64,000 nt of DNA from positions 248,001-312,000 of the forward strand of contig CAJMQN010000001.1 in NCBI GenBank assembly GCA_905215695.1, given 5' to 3'. How positions within the stretch are numbered: position 1 is the stretch's first letter; each line of letters starts with the position of its first letter. Positions 42,197 to 50,324 of the stretch are shown here, piece after piece. The position numbers and the translations under genes were made by a program. The notes under the pieces were generated by a model. It searched no databases and was not told the origin of the DNA. It worked only from the letters and a program-made list of their open reading frames with translations. The stretch is from an uncultured bacterium (GTDB lineage: Bacteria > Bacillota > Clostridia > Christensenellales > HGM11417).

Positions 42197-43915
42197 TTAC
42201 TCTTGGAATTGCGCTCTGTACAGATTCGCGTACAATCCTTCCCGCCCGATGAGCTCTTCGTGCGTACCCTGTTCGACGACGTTGCCGTTTTCGAGCACGA
42301 GAATACGGTCGGCGTTCCGAATGGTGGAGAGCCTGTGCGCGATGATGAAAGAAGTCCGACCCTTCATCATGACTTGGAATGCGTCCGAAATCCGGCGTTC
42401 GGTGAGCGTATCGACGTTCGAGGTCGCCTCGTCGAGAATGAGCATATCCGGGAGCGCAAGCATGGCGCGGGCGATGGTGACGAGCTGTTTCTGCCCCGAG
42501 GACAAGCTATCGTTTTCGGACAGAAAGGTGTCCGAACCCTTTTCGAGTTTTTTGACGAGTCCGTCGAGGTTGGCGGCGCGCACGGCGGCTTCGTATTCCT
42601 CTTCGCTCGCGTCGGGCTTTCCGAACATGATATTTTCCCGGATTGTCCCGGCAAACAGCCAGGTGTCCTGTAAAACCATGCCGAAACAGCCCCGCGCCTC
42701 GCTCAAGGGCATTTCGGCGATGTCTGTGCCGTCCAGCGCAATTCGCCCGCTTCTGACGTCGTAGAACCGCATCAGAAGATTGATAAGGGTGGTTTTTCCG
42801 CTCCCGGTCGGACCGACGATGGCAATTTTCTGTCCTCGTTCGGCGTGCAGGGAAAAGTCCTCGATGAGCGGTCTGTCGGGGGTGTAAGAGAAGAATACGT
42901 GCTCGAAATCGACCCTTTCGACCAGCTCTTTCGGGTGCTGTGTTCCGGCGGGATTCTCGTCCTCGACGGAGAGGACCTCTTCGATTCGGTCGAGAGAGGC
43001 AAAAGCCGTCTGAAGCTGTGTGGTGACGCTTGTGATATTGTTGATGGGTTGAGAGAAATTGGAGGAATAGGAGAGAAAACTCGAAATTTTTCCGATGGAC
43101 AGACCCGTGCGCAGGGAGAGAATGCCGCCGACGAGCCCCAAAAGAATATAGATGACGTTGTTGACGAGCCGGGTGGAGGGGTTTGTGAGCGCGGAGAAGA
43201 ACTGCGCGAGCGTGCCGCTCTTTTTGAGTTCCGCGTTCTTGTCCTCGAAGATATCTTGAGAACGCTCCTCGAGTCCGAACACTTTGACGAGTTTTTGCGC
43301 GCTGACATATTCCTCGATGTGCCCGTTCAGTTCCCCGGTGTGCCGGGTCTGCGACTTAAAGTATTTCGCCGAGTTTTTTGTGATAAAACGGGAGACGAGA
43401 AAGGAGACGGGCACCATAAGAAAGACGATAAGCGCGATGAGCCAGTTCAAAAAGAGCATGAACACGAGCGACCCGAGGATTGCGACCACGCCGGACAAAA
43501 GGTTCGTGACGGACATGGTCACGCCCTCATAGACGTTTTCGATGTCATTGACGGCGCGGGCAATGAGGTCGCCGTGCTTATGCGTGTCGATGTAGTTGAG
43601 TTTGGCGTGCGAGAGCTTGGCATAGACCTGCGTGCGAAGGTTGGAGACAACCTTTAGGGAGATGCGCCCCGCGAGAATTTGTAGGAGAAGAGAGAAGAGG
43701 AATCCGACGAGATAGAGCCCCCCGAGTTCCGCGAGCGTGACGAAAATTTTGGAGAAATCCACCGCTCCCGACCCCGCCATATCGTCTATGGCGACGCCGA
43801 TTAGAAAAGGTGCGGCGATGGTCATGGAATTTGCGAGAAGGGCGCAGAGCACGGAGAGAATCACGAGCGCCCATGCGCCCCGGAGGTTTTTGAAAATCAG
43901 CCGGAAGTGTTTCAT
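42197..43915 (-). CDS. ABC exporter half-transporter, catalytic NBD subunit
   Basis: The protein has 572 residues: a six-helix exporter membrane domain (~1-310), then a nucleotide-binding domain with Walker A 'GPTGSGKTT', Q-loop 'MVLQDTWLFAGTI', signature 'LSSGQKQ', Walker B 'DMLILDEATSNVDT' with the catalytic glutamate, and H-loop 'IIAHRLST'. It overlaps the upstream exporter gene by 4 bases. The pair resembles BmrC/BmrD- or TM287/288-type heterodimeric multidrug exporters. The cargo is unknown. Confidence 0.9.
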   Translation of the reverse strand: MKHFRLIFKNLRGAWALVILSVLCALLANSMTIAAPFLIGVAIDDMAGSGAVDFSKIFVTLAELGGLYLVGFLFSLLLQILAGRISLKVVSNLRTQVYAKLSHAKLNYIDTHKHGDLIARAVNDIENVYEGVTMSVTNLLSGVVAILGSLVFMLFLNWLIALIVFLMVPVSFLVSRFITKNSAKYFKSQTRHTGELNGHIEEYVSAQKLVKVFGLEERSQDIFEDKNAELKKSGTLAQFFSALTNPSTRLVNNVIYILLGLVGGILSLRTGLSIGKISSFLSYSSNFSQPINNITSVTTQLQTAFASLDRIEEVLSVEDENPAGTQHPKELVERVDFEHVFFSYTPDRPLIEDFSLHAERGQKIAIVGPTGSGKTTLINLLMRFYDVRSGRIALDGTDIAEMPLSEARGCFGMVLQDTWLFAGTIRENIMFGKPDASEEEYEAAVRAANLDGLVKKLEKGSDTFLSENDSLSSGQKQLVTIARAMLALPDMLILDEATSNVDTLTERRISDAFQVMMKGRTSFIIAHRLSTIRNADRILVLENGNVVEQGTHEELIGREGLYANLYRAQFQE

Positions 43916-45624
43916 GCGAGACTCCTTTGGGACGCTTCGATTTCCCGATAGGTTTCGCAGGAAGAGAGGAGCTCCTCATGCGTGCCGAACCCGACCGCTC
44001 TACCGCCGTCGAGCACGAGGATTTTGTCCGCGCCCTTGATGGAGGAGACGCGTTGGGAGACAAAGATTTTGGTGCACTTGAAATGCTTTTTCACCGCCCG
44101 GCGGAGACGCAGGTCGGTGGCGTAGTCAAGCGCGGAAAAGCTGTCGTCGAATACGATGAGTTCCGGGGTCTTGACGAGCGCGCGGGCAATGGTGAGCCGT
44201 TGCTTCTGTCCGCCCGAGAGATTGACGCCCCCGCGTTCGACTTCGGTCTCGAGTCCGTCCTTCATGCGCGCGAGAATCTCCTTGCTCTGCGAGACCTCGA
44301 CCGCGCGCGAAAGTTCTTCCTCGCCCGCCCCGGGATTCCCGGCGAGCAGATTCTCCCGCACCGTTCCCGAAAAGAGCGTCGCCTTTTGGGGCACGTACCC
44401 GACTTTTTGCAGGTACGCCCGCCGGTCGAGTTCGGCGAGGGAATCTCCGTAAATTTTCACCTCGCCGCTCTTCGGGCGGTACATGCCGAGGAGCAGATTG
44501 ACGAGGGTAGTTTTGCCGCTCCCCGTTCCCCCGATGATGCCGAGCGTCTCCCCGCGCCCGACCGAAAAGCTCACGTCCTCGATTTCGGGCTCGCCCCCCT
44601 CCGAATAGGAGAAGGTGACGCGGTCGAAGACAATCTGCGGCGCGTCCGCTTTCGGAGACACGGGCAGGCTTCCGCCCTCGCGCACGGGGGTGTCAAAGAC
44701 CTCGTTCACGCGAATCGCGGCGGCGGACGCCTTGGTGAAGGTGATGACGAGATTCGCGAGCACGATGAGCGCCTGCAAAATCATATTGACATAGTTGATA
44801 AAAGCGATGATTTCACCCTGCGTAAGCGTTCCCGTGTCGATCTGAATTCCGCCGAAGTAGAGGATTGCGATGACGGCGGCGTTGATGATGAGGGTGGTCA
44901 GCGGGGAGAAGAACGCGGCGACGAGAATGGATTTTTTCTGAATGCGCACGTAGTTTTCATTCTTTTGGTTGAACTTTTCGCTCATCTCGTCGGACTTTGA
45001 GAAGGCGCGGATGACCCTCGCGCCCGAAAGGCTTTCCTTGGTGGAGAGCGCGAGTCCGTCGAGCTGAACCTGTACGGCGCGGTAGAGCCGCGCGTTCTTC
45101 TTCATGACGACGACGATGATAAGGAAAAACAGGGGCATGGCGACGACGAGAATGAGCGCGAGTTTCCAGTTGATGAGAAACGCCATGACAAGCCCGCCCG
45201 CGCAGAGGAAGGGGACGCGCACGACGAGCCGGATGAGCATGGCGACGGCGTACTGTAGATCCTTGACGTCGTTTGTCACGCGGTTCGTGAGGCTTGTGGT
45301 GGAAAATTGATCGAGCTGATCGTATTCGAGCCGATTGATTTTGGCAAACAGCGAGTTCCGAATATCCGTCCCGACGCTCTGCGAGGTAACGGACGCGAAA
45401 TATTGGCAGACATACGCCGAACCCGCGCCCACGACGGCGAGCGCGAGCATCAGGAACCCCATGCGCACGATATAGCCCTCGTTCCCGGCGGAGACGCCGT
45501 TGTCGATGAGCATTGCCATGAGCAGGGGAATGAGGAGCTCCAATACCGCCTCGATAAATTTAAAGACAGTGCCCGTAATCGCGATTCCGCGATAGGGCTT
45601 TAAAAATCGCAACAGTTTTTTCAA
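43912..45624 (-). CDS. ABC exporter half-transporter, degenerate NBD subunit
   Basis: The protein has 570 residues and starts at TTG (45622-45624) after GGGAGAGA. The membrane domain precedes a nucleotide-binding domain with Walker A 'GGTGSGKTT' and signature 'LSGGQKQ'. Its Walker B reads 'LIVFDDSFSALD', with aspartate where the catalytic glutamate normally stands, and the H-loop histidine is replaced by 'IFVSQRVSS' (glutamine). This is the usual non-hydrolysing half of a heterodimeric exporter, so it must work with the neighbouring subunit. Confidence 0.9.
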   Translation of the reverse strand: MKKLLRFLKPYRGIAITGTVFKFIEAVLELLIPLLMAMLIDNGVSAGNEGYIVRMGFLMLALAVVGAGSAYVCQYFASVTSQSVGTDIRNSLFAKINRLEYDQLDQFSTTSLTNRVTNDVKDLQYAVAMLIRLVVRVPFLCAGGLVMAFLINWKLALILVVAMPLFFLIIVVVMKKNARLYRAVQVQLDGLALSTKESLSGARVIRAFSKSDEMSEKFNQKNENYVRIQKKSILVAAFFSPLTTLIINAAVIAILYFGGIQIDTGTLTQGEIIAFINYVNMILQALIVLANLVITFTKASAAAIRVNEVFDTPVREGGSLPVSPKADAPQIVFDRVTFSYSEGGEPEIEDVSFSVGRGETLGIIGGTGSGKTTLVNLLLGMYRPKSGEVKIYGDSLAELDRRAYLQKVGYVPQKATLFSGTVRENLLAGNPGAGEEELSRAVEVSQSKEILARMKDGLETEVERGGVNLSGGQKQRLTIARALVKTPELIVFDDSFSALDYATDLRLRRAVKKHFKCTKIFVSQRVSSIKGADKILVLDGGRAVGFGTHEELLSSCETYREIEASQRSLA

Positions 45625-45642
45625 AATGTCTCTCCCGGTTGT

Positions 45643-47163
45643 TTATGTTTTACTCCGAATTTTCCGAATCACTGCGTCCGCCGCGCGCAGACCGTCCACG
45701 GCGGCGCTCATAATTCCGCCCGCATAGCCGCACCCCTCTCCGCAGGGAAACAGTCCGGCGACGTTGAGACTCTCTCCGTTCTCTCCGCGCACAAAGCGCA
45801 GGGGGCTCGAGGAGCGCGTCTCGGGCGCGGTCAAAAGCGCGTCCGGGTGCGCAAAGCCCCGGAGTTTGCGGTCGAGCGCGGGAATCGCTTCCCGCAAAAC
45901 GCCCGAAATCCGCGTTCCCAAGAGCCCGTTCAAGTTCCGGAGCGCAACGCCGGGCAGATAGGTGGGGCGAACTTCCCCGAACCCCGCGGAAATTCTCTTC
46001 GCGAGGAAATCCCCGACCCGCTGACAGGGCGCTTTGCCCTCGCCGAGCAGAAACGCCCCGCGCTCGAGCTTTCGTTGAAATTCGATTCCCTCTTCGGGGG
46101 TTGCGAAGGATACGCCGACGAGGAGCGCGCTGTTGGAGTTGATTCCGTCCCGCGCAAATTCGCTCATGCCGTTGGTGACGATGCCGTCCGGCTCGGAGGA
46201 GGACGCGACCACGCTTCCGCCCGGGCACATACAGAAGGTGTAGGCGGAATCCCCGCTCTCATTCCGAAAGGAGAGCTTGTAGTCCGCCGCGCCCAATTTC
46301 TGGTGCCGCCACGCCTCCCCGTACTGCGCGCGGTTGACGTTTTCCGCGAGGTGTTCGATACGTACCCCTGCCGAGAAAGCCTTCGCCTGCGCCGCGACAC
46401 CCTTTGCGAGCAGGGTGCGGTAGGTGTCCCGCGCGCTGTGCCCGACGGCGAGCACGAGCTCGGAGACCGCGATTCTTTCGCCCTTTGCGCGCAGGGCGGC
46501 GAGAGCGCCGCCTGCGATTTCAAAGTCCTCCGCGCGGGTATCGAATCGGATTTCTCCGCCCAGCCGCAGGATTTCCTCCCGCAGATTTCGGACGACGCGG
46601 GGAAGGTTGTCCGTGCCGATGTGCGGTTTCGCTTCCCAGAGAATCTCCTGCGGCGCGCCGAACGCGGCGAAGTCCGCGAGCACCTCCTCGCAGAGCGGGT
46701 CGCCGATGAGGGTGGTAAGTTTTCCGTCCGAGAAAGTTCCCGCGCCGCCCTCTCCGAACTGTACGTTGCATTCGGGGTCGAGCGCGCCGCCCGCCCAGTA
46801 TGCCGCGGTTTTTCTTGCACGCGTTTGGACTTCGGAACCCCGTTCGAGCACGAGGGGCTTGAGTCCGTGCCGCGCGAGCCGCAGTGCGCAGAACATGCCC
46901 GCCGGTCCGAACCCGACGACGACGGGGCGTTGCGCGGACTTGATCTGCGGAAACTCCCGCACAATCGGCTTGTCCGATTTTTCCTCGATGCGGACGGAAT
47001 AGACGAGTTTGATGTCGTTCTTCTTTCTCGCGTCCACCGAGCGTTTGGCGACGTGCATCGCGCGGATATCCCGCGCCTTCAGTCCGGACAGTTTGACGGC
47101 GCGGTCAAACGCGAGGGACTCGTTCTCGTCCAAACGCAGAGCGATATTGTGGATGATTTTCAT
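45643..47163 (-). CDS. FAD-dependent dehydrogenase (COG2509 type)
   Basis: The protein has 506 residues. The start at 47163 forms an ATGA overlap with the preceding stop; a longer frame would overlap it by 120 bases. The first ~90 residues form a small ferredoxin-like domain ('ALRLDENESLAFDRAVKLSGL'), followed by an FAD Rossmann motif 'RPVVVGFGPAGMFCALRLARHGLKPLVLERG', then 'FGEGGAGTFSDGKLTT' and 'GLFPCGEGCGYAGGIMSAAVDGLRAA'. Members are uncharacterised FAD oxidoreductases common in anaerobes. No substrate can be named. Confidence 0.88.
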   Translation of the reverse strand: MKIIHNIALRLDENESLAFDRAVKLSGLKARDIRAMHVAKRSVDARKKNDIKLVYSVRIEEKSDKPIVREFPQIKSAQRPVVVGFGPAGMFCALRLARHGLKPLVLERGSEVQTRARKTAAYWAGGALDPECNVQFGEGGAGTFSDGKLTTLIGDPLCEEVLADFAAFGAPQEILWEAKPHIGTDNLPRVVRNLREEILRLGGEIRFDTRAEDFEIAGGALAALRAKGERIAVSELVLAVGHSARDTYRTLLAKGVAAQAKAFSAGVRIEHLAENVNRAQYGEAWRHQKLGAADYKLSFRNESGDSAYTFCMCPGGSVVASSSEPDGIVTNGMSEFARDGINSNSALLVGVSFATPEEGIEFQRKLERGAFLLGEGKAPCQRVGDFLAKRISAGFGEVRPTYLPGVALRNLNGLLGTRISGVLREAIPALDRKLRGFAHPDALLTAPETRSSSPLRFVRGENGESLNVAGLFPCGEGCGYAGGIMSAAVDGLRAADAVIRKIRSKT

Positions 47164-48386
47164 GCGCGCTCCGCGGCGGATTTCGCCGCTGCCTCCGCCG
47201 AACTCCAGCACCATTGCAGATTGAACCCGCCGCAGTCCCCGTCGATGTCGAGGATTTCTCCCGAGAAATAGAGCCCCGGACATTTTTTGGACATCATGGT
47301 GCGGGAATCCACCTCGTCCGTGCGAATTCCGCCATGCGTGACCTGCGCCGTATCGAAGGAATGCAATCCTGTCAGCCGGAGCGGGAAATCCTTGCAGAGC
47401 GCGGCGACCCGCGCGAGTTCGGGGGGCGCAAGTTTTGAGACGGAATCCGCATGGGGGAGTTCCGCCCTCGCGAGCACTGCCCGCGCGACCTGCGACTTTG
47501 CGACCCCGAGCAGGAGCTGTTCGGGGGAGAGATGCGAAAATTTCTTTGTCCGTTCCGCGAGTAGGAGCGCGAGCTCGCCCTCCGAAAATCCCGGCAGAAA
47601 ATCAATGTGCGCGTACAGTCCCGAAAACGAATGCCCGGAGACGTAGGAAGAGCCGGCAAAGACAATCTTTCCCGAAATTCCGTAATCGCAGAACAGAATT
47701 TCGCCGTTTTCCGAAAAATAGGTCGTCCTTTCGTCCGAAAGCGTGAGCCGTACGTCGGCACGGATACCCTTTAAGACCCGTGCGCCGGACATATCTGCGC
47801 GGAGCTGAACGAGGGAGGGGAAGAGCGGGGTGACACGGTGTCCGAAGGCGCGGGCGATTTCGTATCCCGCCTCGAAGTGCTTGGAGGTGGGCGAACTCTT
47901 GCCCCCTGTCGCGACGAGCACGGATTTTGCGTACTCGACCTTTCCGTTCTCCGATTCCAGCTCGAACACCTGCTTTTTCTCCACCCGTTTGACCGCGAAA
48001 TCGGTGCGGATTTCGACCTTTGCCGCGGCAAGGGAGAGGCGCAGAATATCCACAATGCTTCCCGCCTGCTTGGAGAGCGGAAAGACCCGGCTGTCCTCGG
48101 CGAGAGTGAGAAGCCCCCATTCGCGGAACACTTCCCGCGCGCGGCTGTTGTCGAACGCTTCGAGCGCAGGGGCGCAGAACGCGGGGTTGCCGCCGTGATA
48201 GCGGGAGGGGGACAGTGGCGCGTCGCAGGTGATATTGCCCTGTCCGTTTCCTGTTGATAGAAGTTTTTTGCCCACGCGGTCGGCAGCCTCGAGAAGGAGC
48301 ACGGAGAGTCCGCGTTCCGCCGCGCGCAGTGCGGCAAACAGTCCGGACGCTCCCCCGCCGACAATGGCGAAATCGTAAGTTTTCAT
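47160..48386 (-). CDS. FAD-dependent oxidoreductase of the HI0933/BaiN family
   Basis: The protein has 408 residues. The FAD-binding start is 'DFAIVGGGASGLFAALRAAERGLSVLLLEAADRVGKKLLSTGNGQGNIT'; the family usually reads GNGRCN, so the Cys position is glycine here. 'VATGGKSSPTSKHFEAGYEIARAFGH' and the end 'VTHGGIRTDEVDSRTMMSKKCPGLYFSGEILDIDGDCGGFNLQWCWSS' region are typical. The family includes BaiN, proposed to act on bile acids in clostridia, but most members are uncharacterised. It opens a four-gene minus-strand cluster. Confidence 0.88.
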   Translation of the reverse strand: MKTYDFAIVGGGASGLFAALRAAERGLSVLLLEAADRVGKKLLSTGNGQGNITCDAPLSPSRYHGGNPAFCAPALEAFDNSRAREVFREWGLLTLAEDSRVFPLSKQAGSIVDILRLSLAAAKVEIRTDFAVKRVEKKQVFELESENGKVEYAKSVLVATGGKSSPTSKHFEAGYEIARAFGHRVTPLFPSLVQLRADMSGARVLKGIRADVRLTLSDERTTYFSENGEILFCDYGISGKIVFAGSSYVSGHSFSGLYAHIDFLPGFSEGELALLLAERTKKFSHLSPEQLLLGVAKSQVARAVLARAELPHADSVSKLAPPELARVAALCKDFPLRLTGLHSFDTAQVTHGGIRTDEVDSRTMMSKKCPGLYFSGEILDIDGDCGGFNLQWCWSSAEAAAKSAAERA

Positions 48387-48392
48387 AGGGAT

Positions 48393-48421
48393 ATTTTAGC
48401 ATTTCCCGGCGCGGAAAGCAA
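48393..48421 (-). promoter_or_regulatory. Promoter of the FAD oxidoreductase cluster; leaderless transcript predicted
   Basis: Minus-strand TTGCTT (48416-48421) is 17 bases from TAAAAT (48393-48398). Only 6 bases separate the -10 box from the ATG at 48386, and no ribosome binding site is present. Confidence 0.55.
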
Positions 48422-48427
48422 ATATTC

Positions 48428-48456
48428 TTGTCAATGTTGAGGAGTTATGATATAAT
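48428..48456 (+). promoter_or_regulatory. Promoter of the mrnC-bofA operon
   Basis: TTGTCA (48428-48433) is 17 bases from a perfect TATAAT (48451-48456). Confidence 0.8.
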
Positions 48457-48459
48457 AAT

Positions 48460-48600
48460 CCCGAGAAATGCTTGAACCCGAAGGGCTCAAGGGCATTTCG
48501 ACGGGTATTACATCGATAAAGATATCATTTATCGGAGCGCGGGGTGAAATGCTCGCATTTCAATCGGTCGCGCAGAGATAAATTTCACCGCAGGTATAAT
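48460..48600 (+). ncRNA. Structured leader RNA of the mrnC operon, class unknown
   Basis: Three hairpins follow each other. Hairpin A (48460-48505) stacks CCCG/CGGG, GAAATGC/GCATTTC and TTGAACCC/GGGCTCAA. Hairpin B pairs CGATAAA with TTTATCG (48514-48534). Hairpin C (48537-48573) pairs GCGCG/CGCGC and TGAAATG/CATTTCA. ATTTCACC (48582-48589) is the exact complement of GGTGAAAT (48543-48550) inside hairpin C, so two exclusive folds exist. No U-run terminator follows. I could not match it to a known riboswitch or T-box. Confidence 0.5.
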
Positions 48601-48610
48601 ATTTCATAAA

Positions 48611-49015
48611 ATGTTTTACAATACAGCGCCCGCCGACGCGGAAGAAGTCAGAAATATGAACGCCATTGTTCTCTCCTATGTGGGGGACGCGGTGCACACG
48701 CTCTACGTGCGGGAGAAACTTTCCCTGCACTCGAAGGAGCGCGCCCACGCCCTGCACGACCGCGCGGTCGGGCTTGTCAACGCCGAGGCGCAGGCGCGGG
48801 CGTTCGAGCGCATCGAAGGGCTGTTGACGGAGGAGGAGCGCGGCGTGTTTCTGCGCGGCAGGAACTGTAAAAATTCTTCTTCGTCGAAGAATGCGAATAT
48901 TTTGGACTACCGCAAGGCGACGGGTTTCGAAGCGCTCGTCGGCTTTCTGTATTTGAGCGGCAGAAACGCGCGGCTCGAAGAACTTTTGGACGCTTCGCTG
49001 GAGGTTTCTGCATGA
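48611..49015 (+). CDS. mrnC: Mini-ribonuclease III
   Basis: The protein has 134 residues, a single RNase III catalytic domain without an RNA-binding domain: 'LSYVGDAVHTLYVREKL' holds the conserved aspartate, and 'NILDYRKATGFEALVGFLYLSGR' gives the second signature with its glutamate. In Bacillus it trims 23S rRNA ends. An in-frame ATG at 48656 with GGAAGA upstream is an alternative start, since 48611 lacks a clear binding site. It is followed by rlmB with an ATGA-type overlap. Confidence 0.9.
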   Translation: MFYNTAPADAEEVRNMNAIVLSYVGDAVHTLYVREKLSLHSKERAHALHDRAVGLVNAEAQARAFERIEGLLTEEERGVFLRGRNCKNSSSSKNANILDYRKATGFEALVGFLYLSGRNARLEELLDASLEVSA

Positions 49016-49737
49016 TTATAGAGGGAAGAAACGCGGTATCCGAGGCAGCCAAGGCGGGTACCGCCTTTGAAAAGGTCTATGCCGAGGAGGGCGCGGAGCG
49101 CACGGGGAGCGGCAGAGAACTCCTTGCTGCCTTGCGCTCCTCCTATCGGGTCAACGTCGTGCCGAAAGCGGTTTTGGATCGCATGAGTCCGACCAAGCGG
49201 CATCAGGGTTTTCTCGCGGTCGCACCCGACTATGCGTACTGCGAACCCGAAGACCTGTTAAAGATTGCCGAGGCGCGGGGAGAACCCCCGTTTTTGGTCA
49301 TGCTCTGCGGCGTAGAGGACCCCCACAACCTCGGCAGCGTCATTCGGGTGTGCGAGTGCGCGGGGGCGCATGGCGTCATCATTCCCAAGCACAGCGGCGC
49401 GCCGGTCAACGAGACGGTTGCGCGGGTGTCCGCGGGCGCGCTCTCCCATATCAAAGTCGCCCGCGCGACCAATCTGAACCGTACCATCGAGGATTTGCAG
49501 AAGAGGGGCGTTTGGGTCTATGGTGCCGAGGCGGAGGGCGAAGACCTCTACGCGGCGGATTTGACCGGTCCCGTCTGTTTGGTCGTGGGCGGGGAGGGAA
49601 GCGGAATTCCGCGGCTGACCCGGGAAGCCTGCGACAAACTCGTGCGCATTCCCATGTTCGGAAAGGTAAATTCTCTCAACGCGTCGGTAGCGGCGGGGGT
49701 GGTGCTGTATGAAGCAGTCAGACAGCGCCGGGGTTAG
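49012..49737 (+). CDS. rlmB: 23S rRNA (guanosine-2'-O-)-methyltransferase RlmB / TrmH family
   Basis: The protein has 241 residues. The start of the protein ('MIIEGRNAVSEAAKAG') is typical of RlmB. The SPOUT methyltransferase knots are present: 'DPHNLGSVIRVCECAGAHGVI', 'CLVVGGEGSGIPRL' and 'IPMFGKVNSLNASVAAGVVLYE'. It methylates a ribose in the peptidyl-transferase region of 23S rRNA. Pairing with mrnC and sigH reproduces the Bacillus order (mrnC-rlmB-yacP-sigH) but yacP is missing. Confidence 0.93.
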   Translation: MIIEGRNAVSEAAKAGTAFEKVYAEEGAERTGSGRELLAALRSSYRVNVVPKAVLDRMSPTKRHQGFLAVAPDYAYCEPEDLLKIAEARGEPPFLVMLCGVEDPHNLGSVIRVCECAGAHGVIIPKHSGAPVNETVARVSAGALSHIKVARATNLNRTIEDLQKRGVWVYGAEAEGEDLYAADLTGPVCLVVGGEGSGIPRLTREACDKLVRIPMFGKVNSLNASVAAGVVLYEAVRQRRG

Positions 49738-50296
49738 GACGGACGAGGAGCTCGTTCAGCTCGCGCAGGGCGGGGACGCCGAGAGCATGGACGAACTCAT
49801 CGGCAGATACAAAAACCTTGTCAAGACCCGTGCCCGCGGCTTTTTTCTCTTCGGGAGCGAGACCGAGGACGTCGTGCAGGAGGGGATGATCGGACTGTTT
49901 AAGGCGATCCGCGACTATGACGAATCCAAGGGCGCGAGTTTTCAGGGTTTTGCCAAACTCTGTATCTACAGGCAGTTTTATACGGCAATCAAGCTCGCGA
50001 GCCGCCCCAAGCACATTCCCCTGAACAATTATATCCCGCTCAACGACGTGGACGACCTTGAGTTTATCGAACAGGCGGAGAGCCCGGAGGAGGCGCTTAT
50101 CTCCCGTGAGGATGCCGAGCGTTTCACCGCCTACCTCGAAAGGACGCTATCTTCCCTCGAAAACCGGATTTTAAAGGACTATCTCGAGGGCATGAGCTAC
50201 GGCGAAATTGCCGAGAAACAACGCGTGACCAAGAAAACGATCGACAACGCGCTCCAACGTATCCGAAAAAAGTGTTTCCGCCCCGATGCGGAATAA
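49709..50296 (+). CDS. sigH: RNA polymerase sigma-H factor
   Basis: The protein has 195 residues and overlaps rlmB by 29 bases. Sigma region 2 appears as 'DELIGRYKNLVKTRARGFFLFGSETEDVVQEGMIGLFKAIRDYD', with 'FQGFAKLCIYRQFYTAIKLA' for -10 melting, and region 4 as 'LSSLENRILKDYLEGMSYGEIAEKQRVTKKTIDNALQRIRKK'. The RPKHIPLNNYIPLN linker is typical of SigH. It drives early sporulation and stationary-phase genes. Its presence with bofA indicates a sporulating ancestry. Confidence 0.92.
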   Translation: MKQSDSAGVRTDEELVQLAQGGDAESMDELIGRYKNLVKTRARGFFLFGSETEDVVQEGMIGLFKAIRDYDESKGASFQGFAKLCIYRQFYTAIKLASRPKHIPLNNYIPLNDVDDLEFIEQAESPEEALISREDAERFTAYLERTLSSLENRILKDYLEGMSYGEIAEKQRVTKKTIDNALQRIRKKCFRPDAE

Positions 50297-50324
50297 AAAC
50301 CGACAGGGAGGAAAGAAAGAAATT

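Noticed and set aside
45847..47271. Long plus-strand frame of 474 codons opposite the FAD dehydrogenase
   Set aside because: It lies entirely antisense to a gene with clear FAD motifs; GC-rich codon use creates such frames. The translation is low-complexity in Arg, Glu and Gly with no domain.
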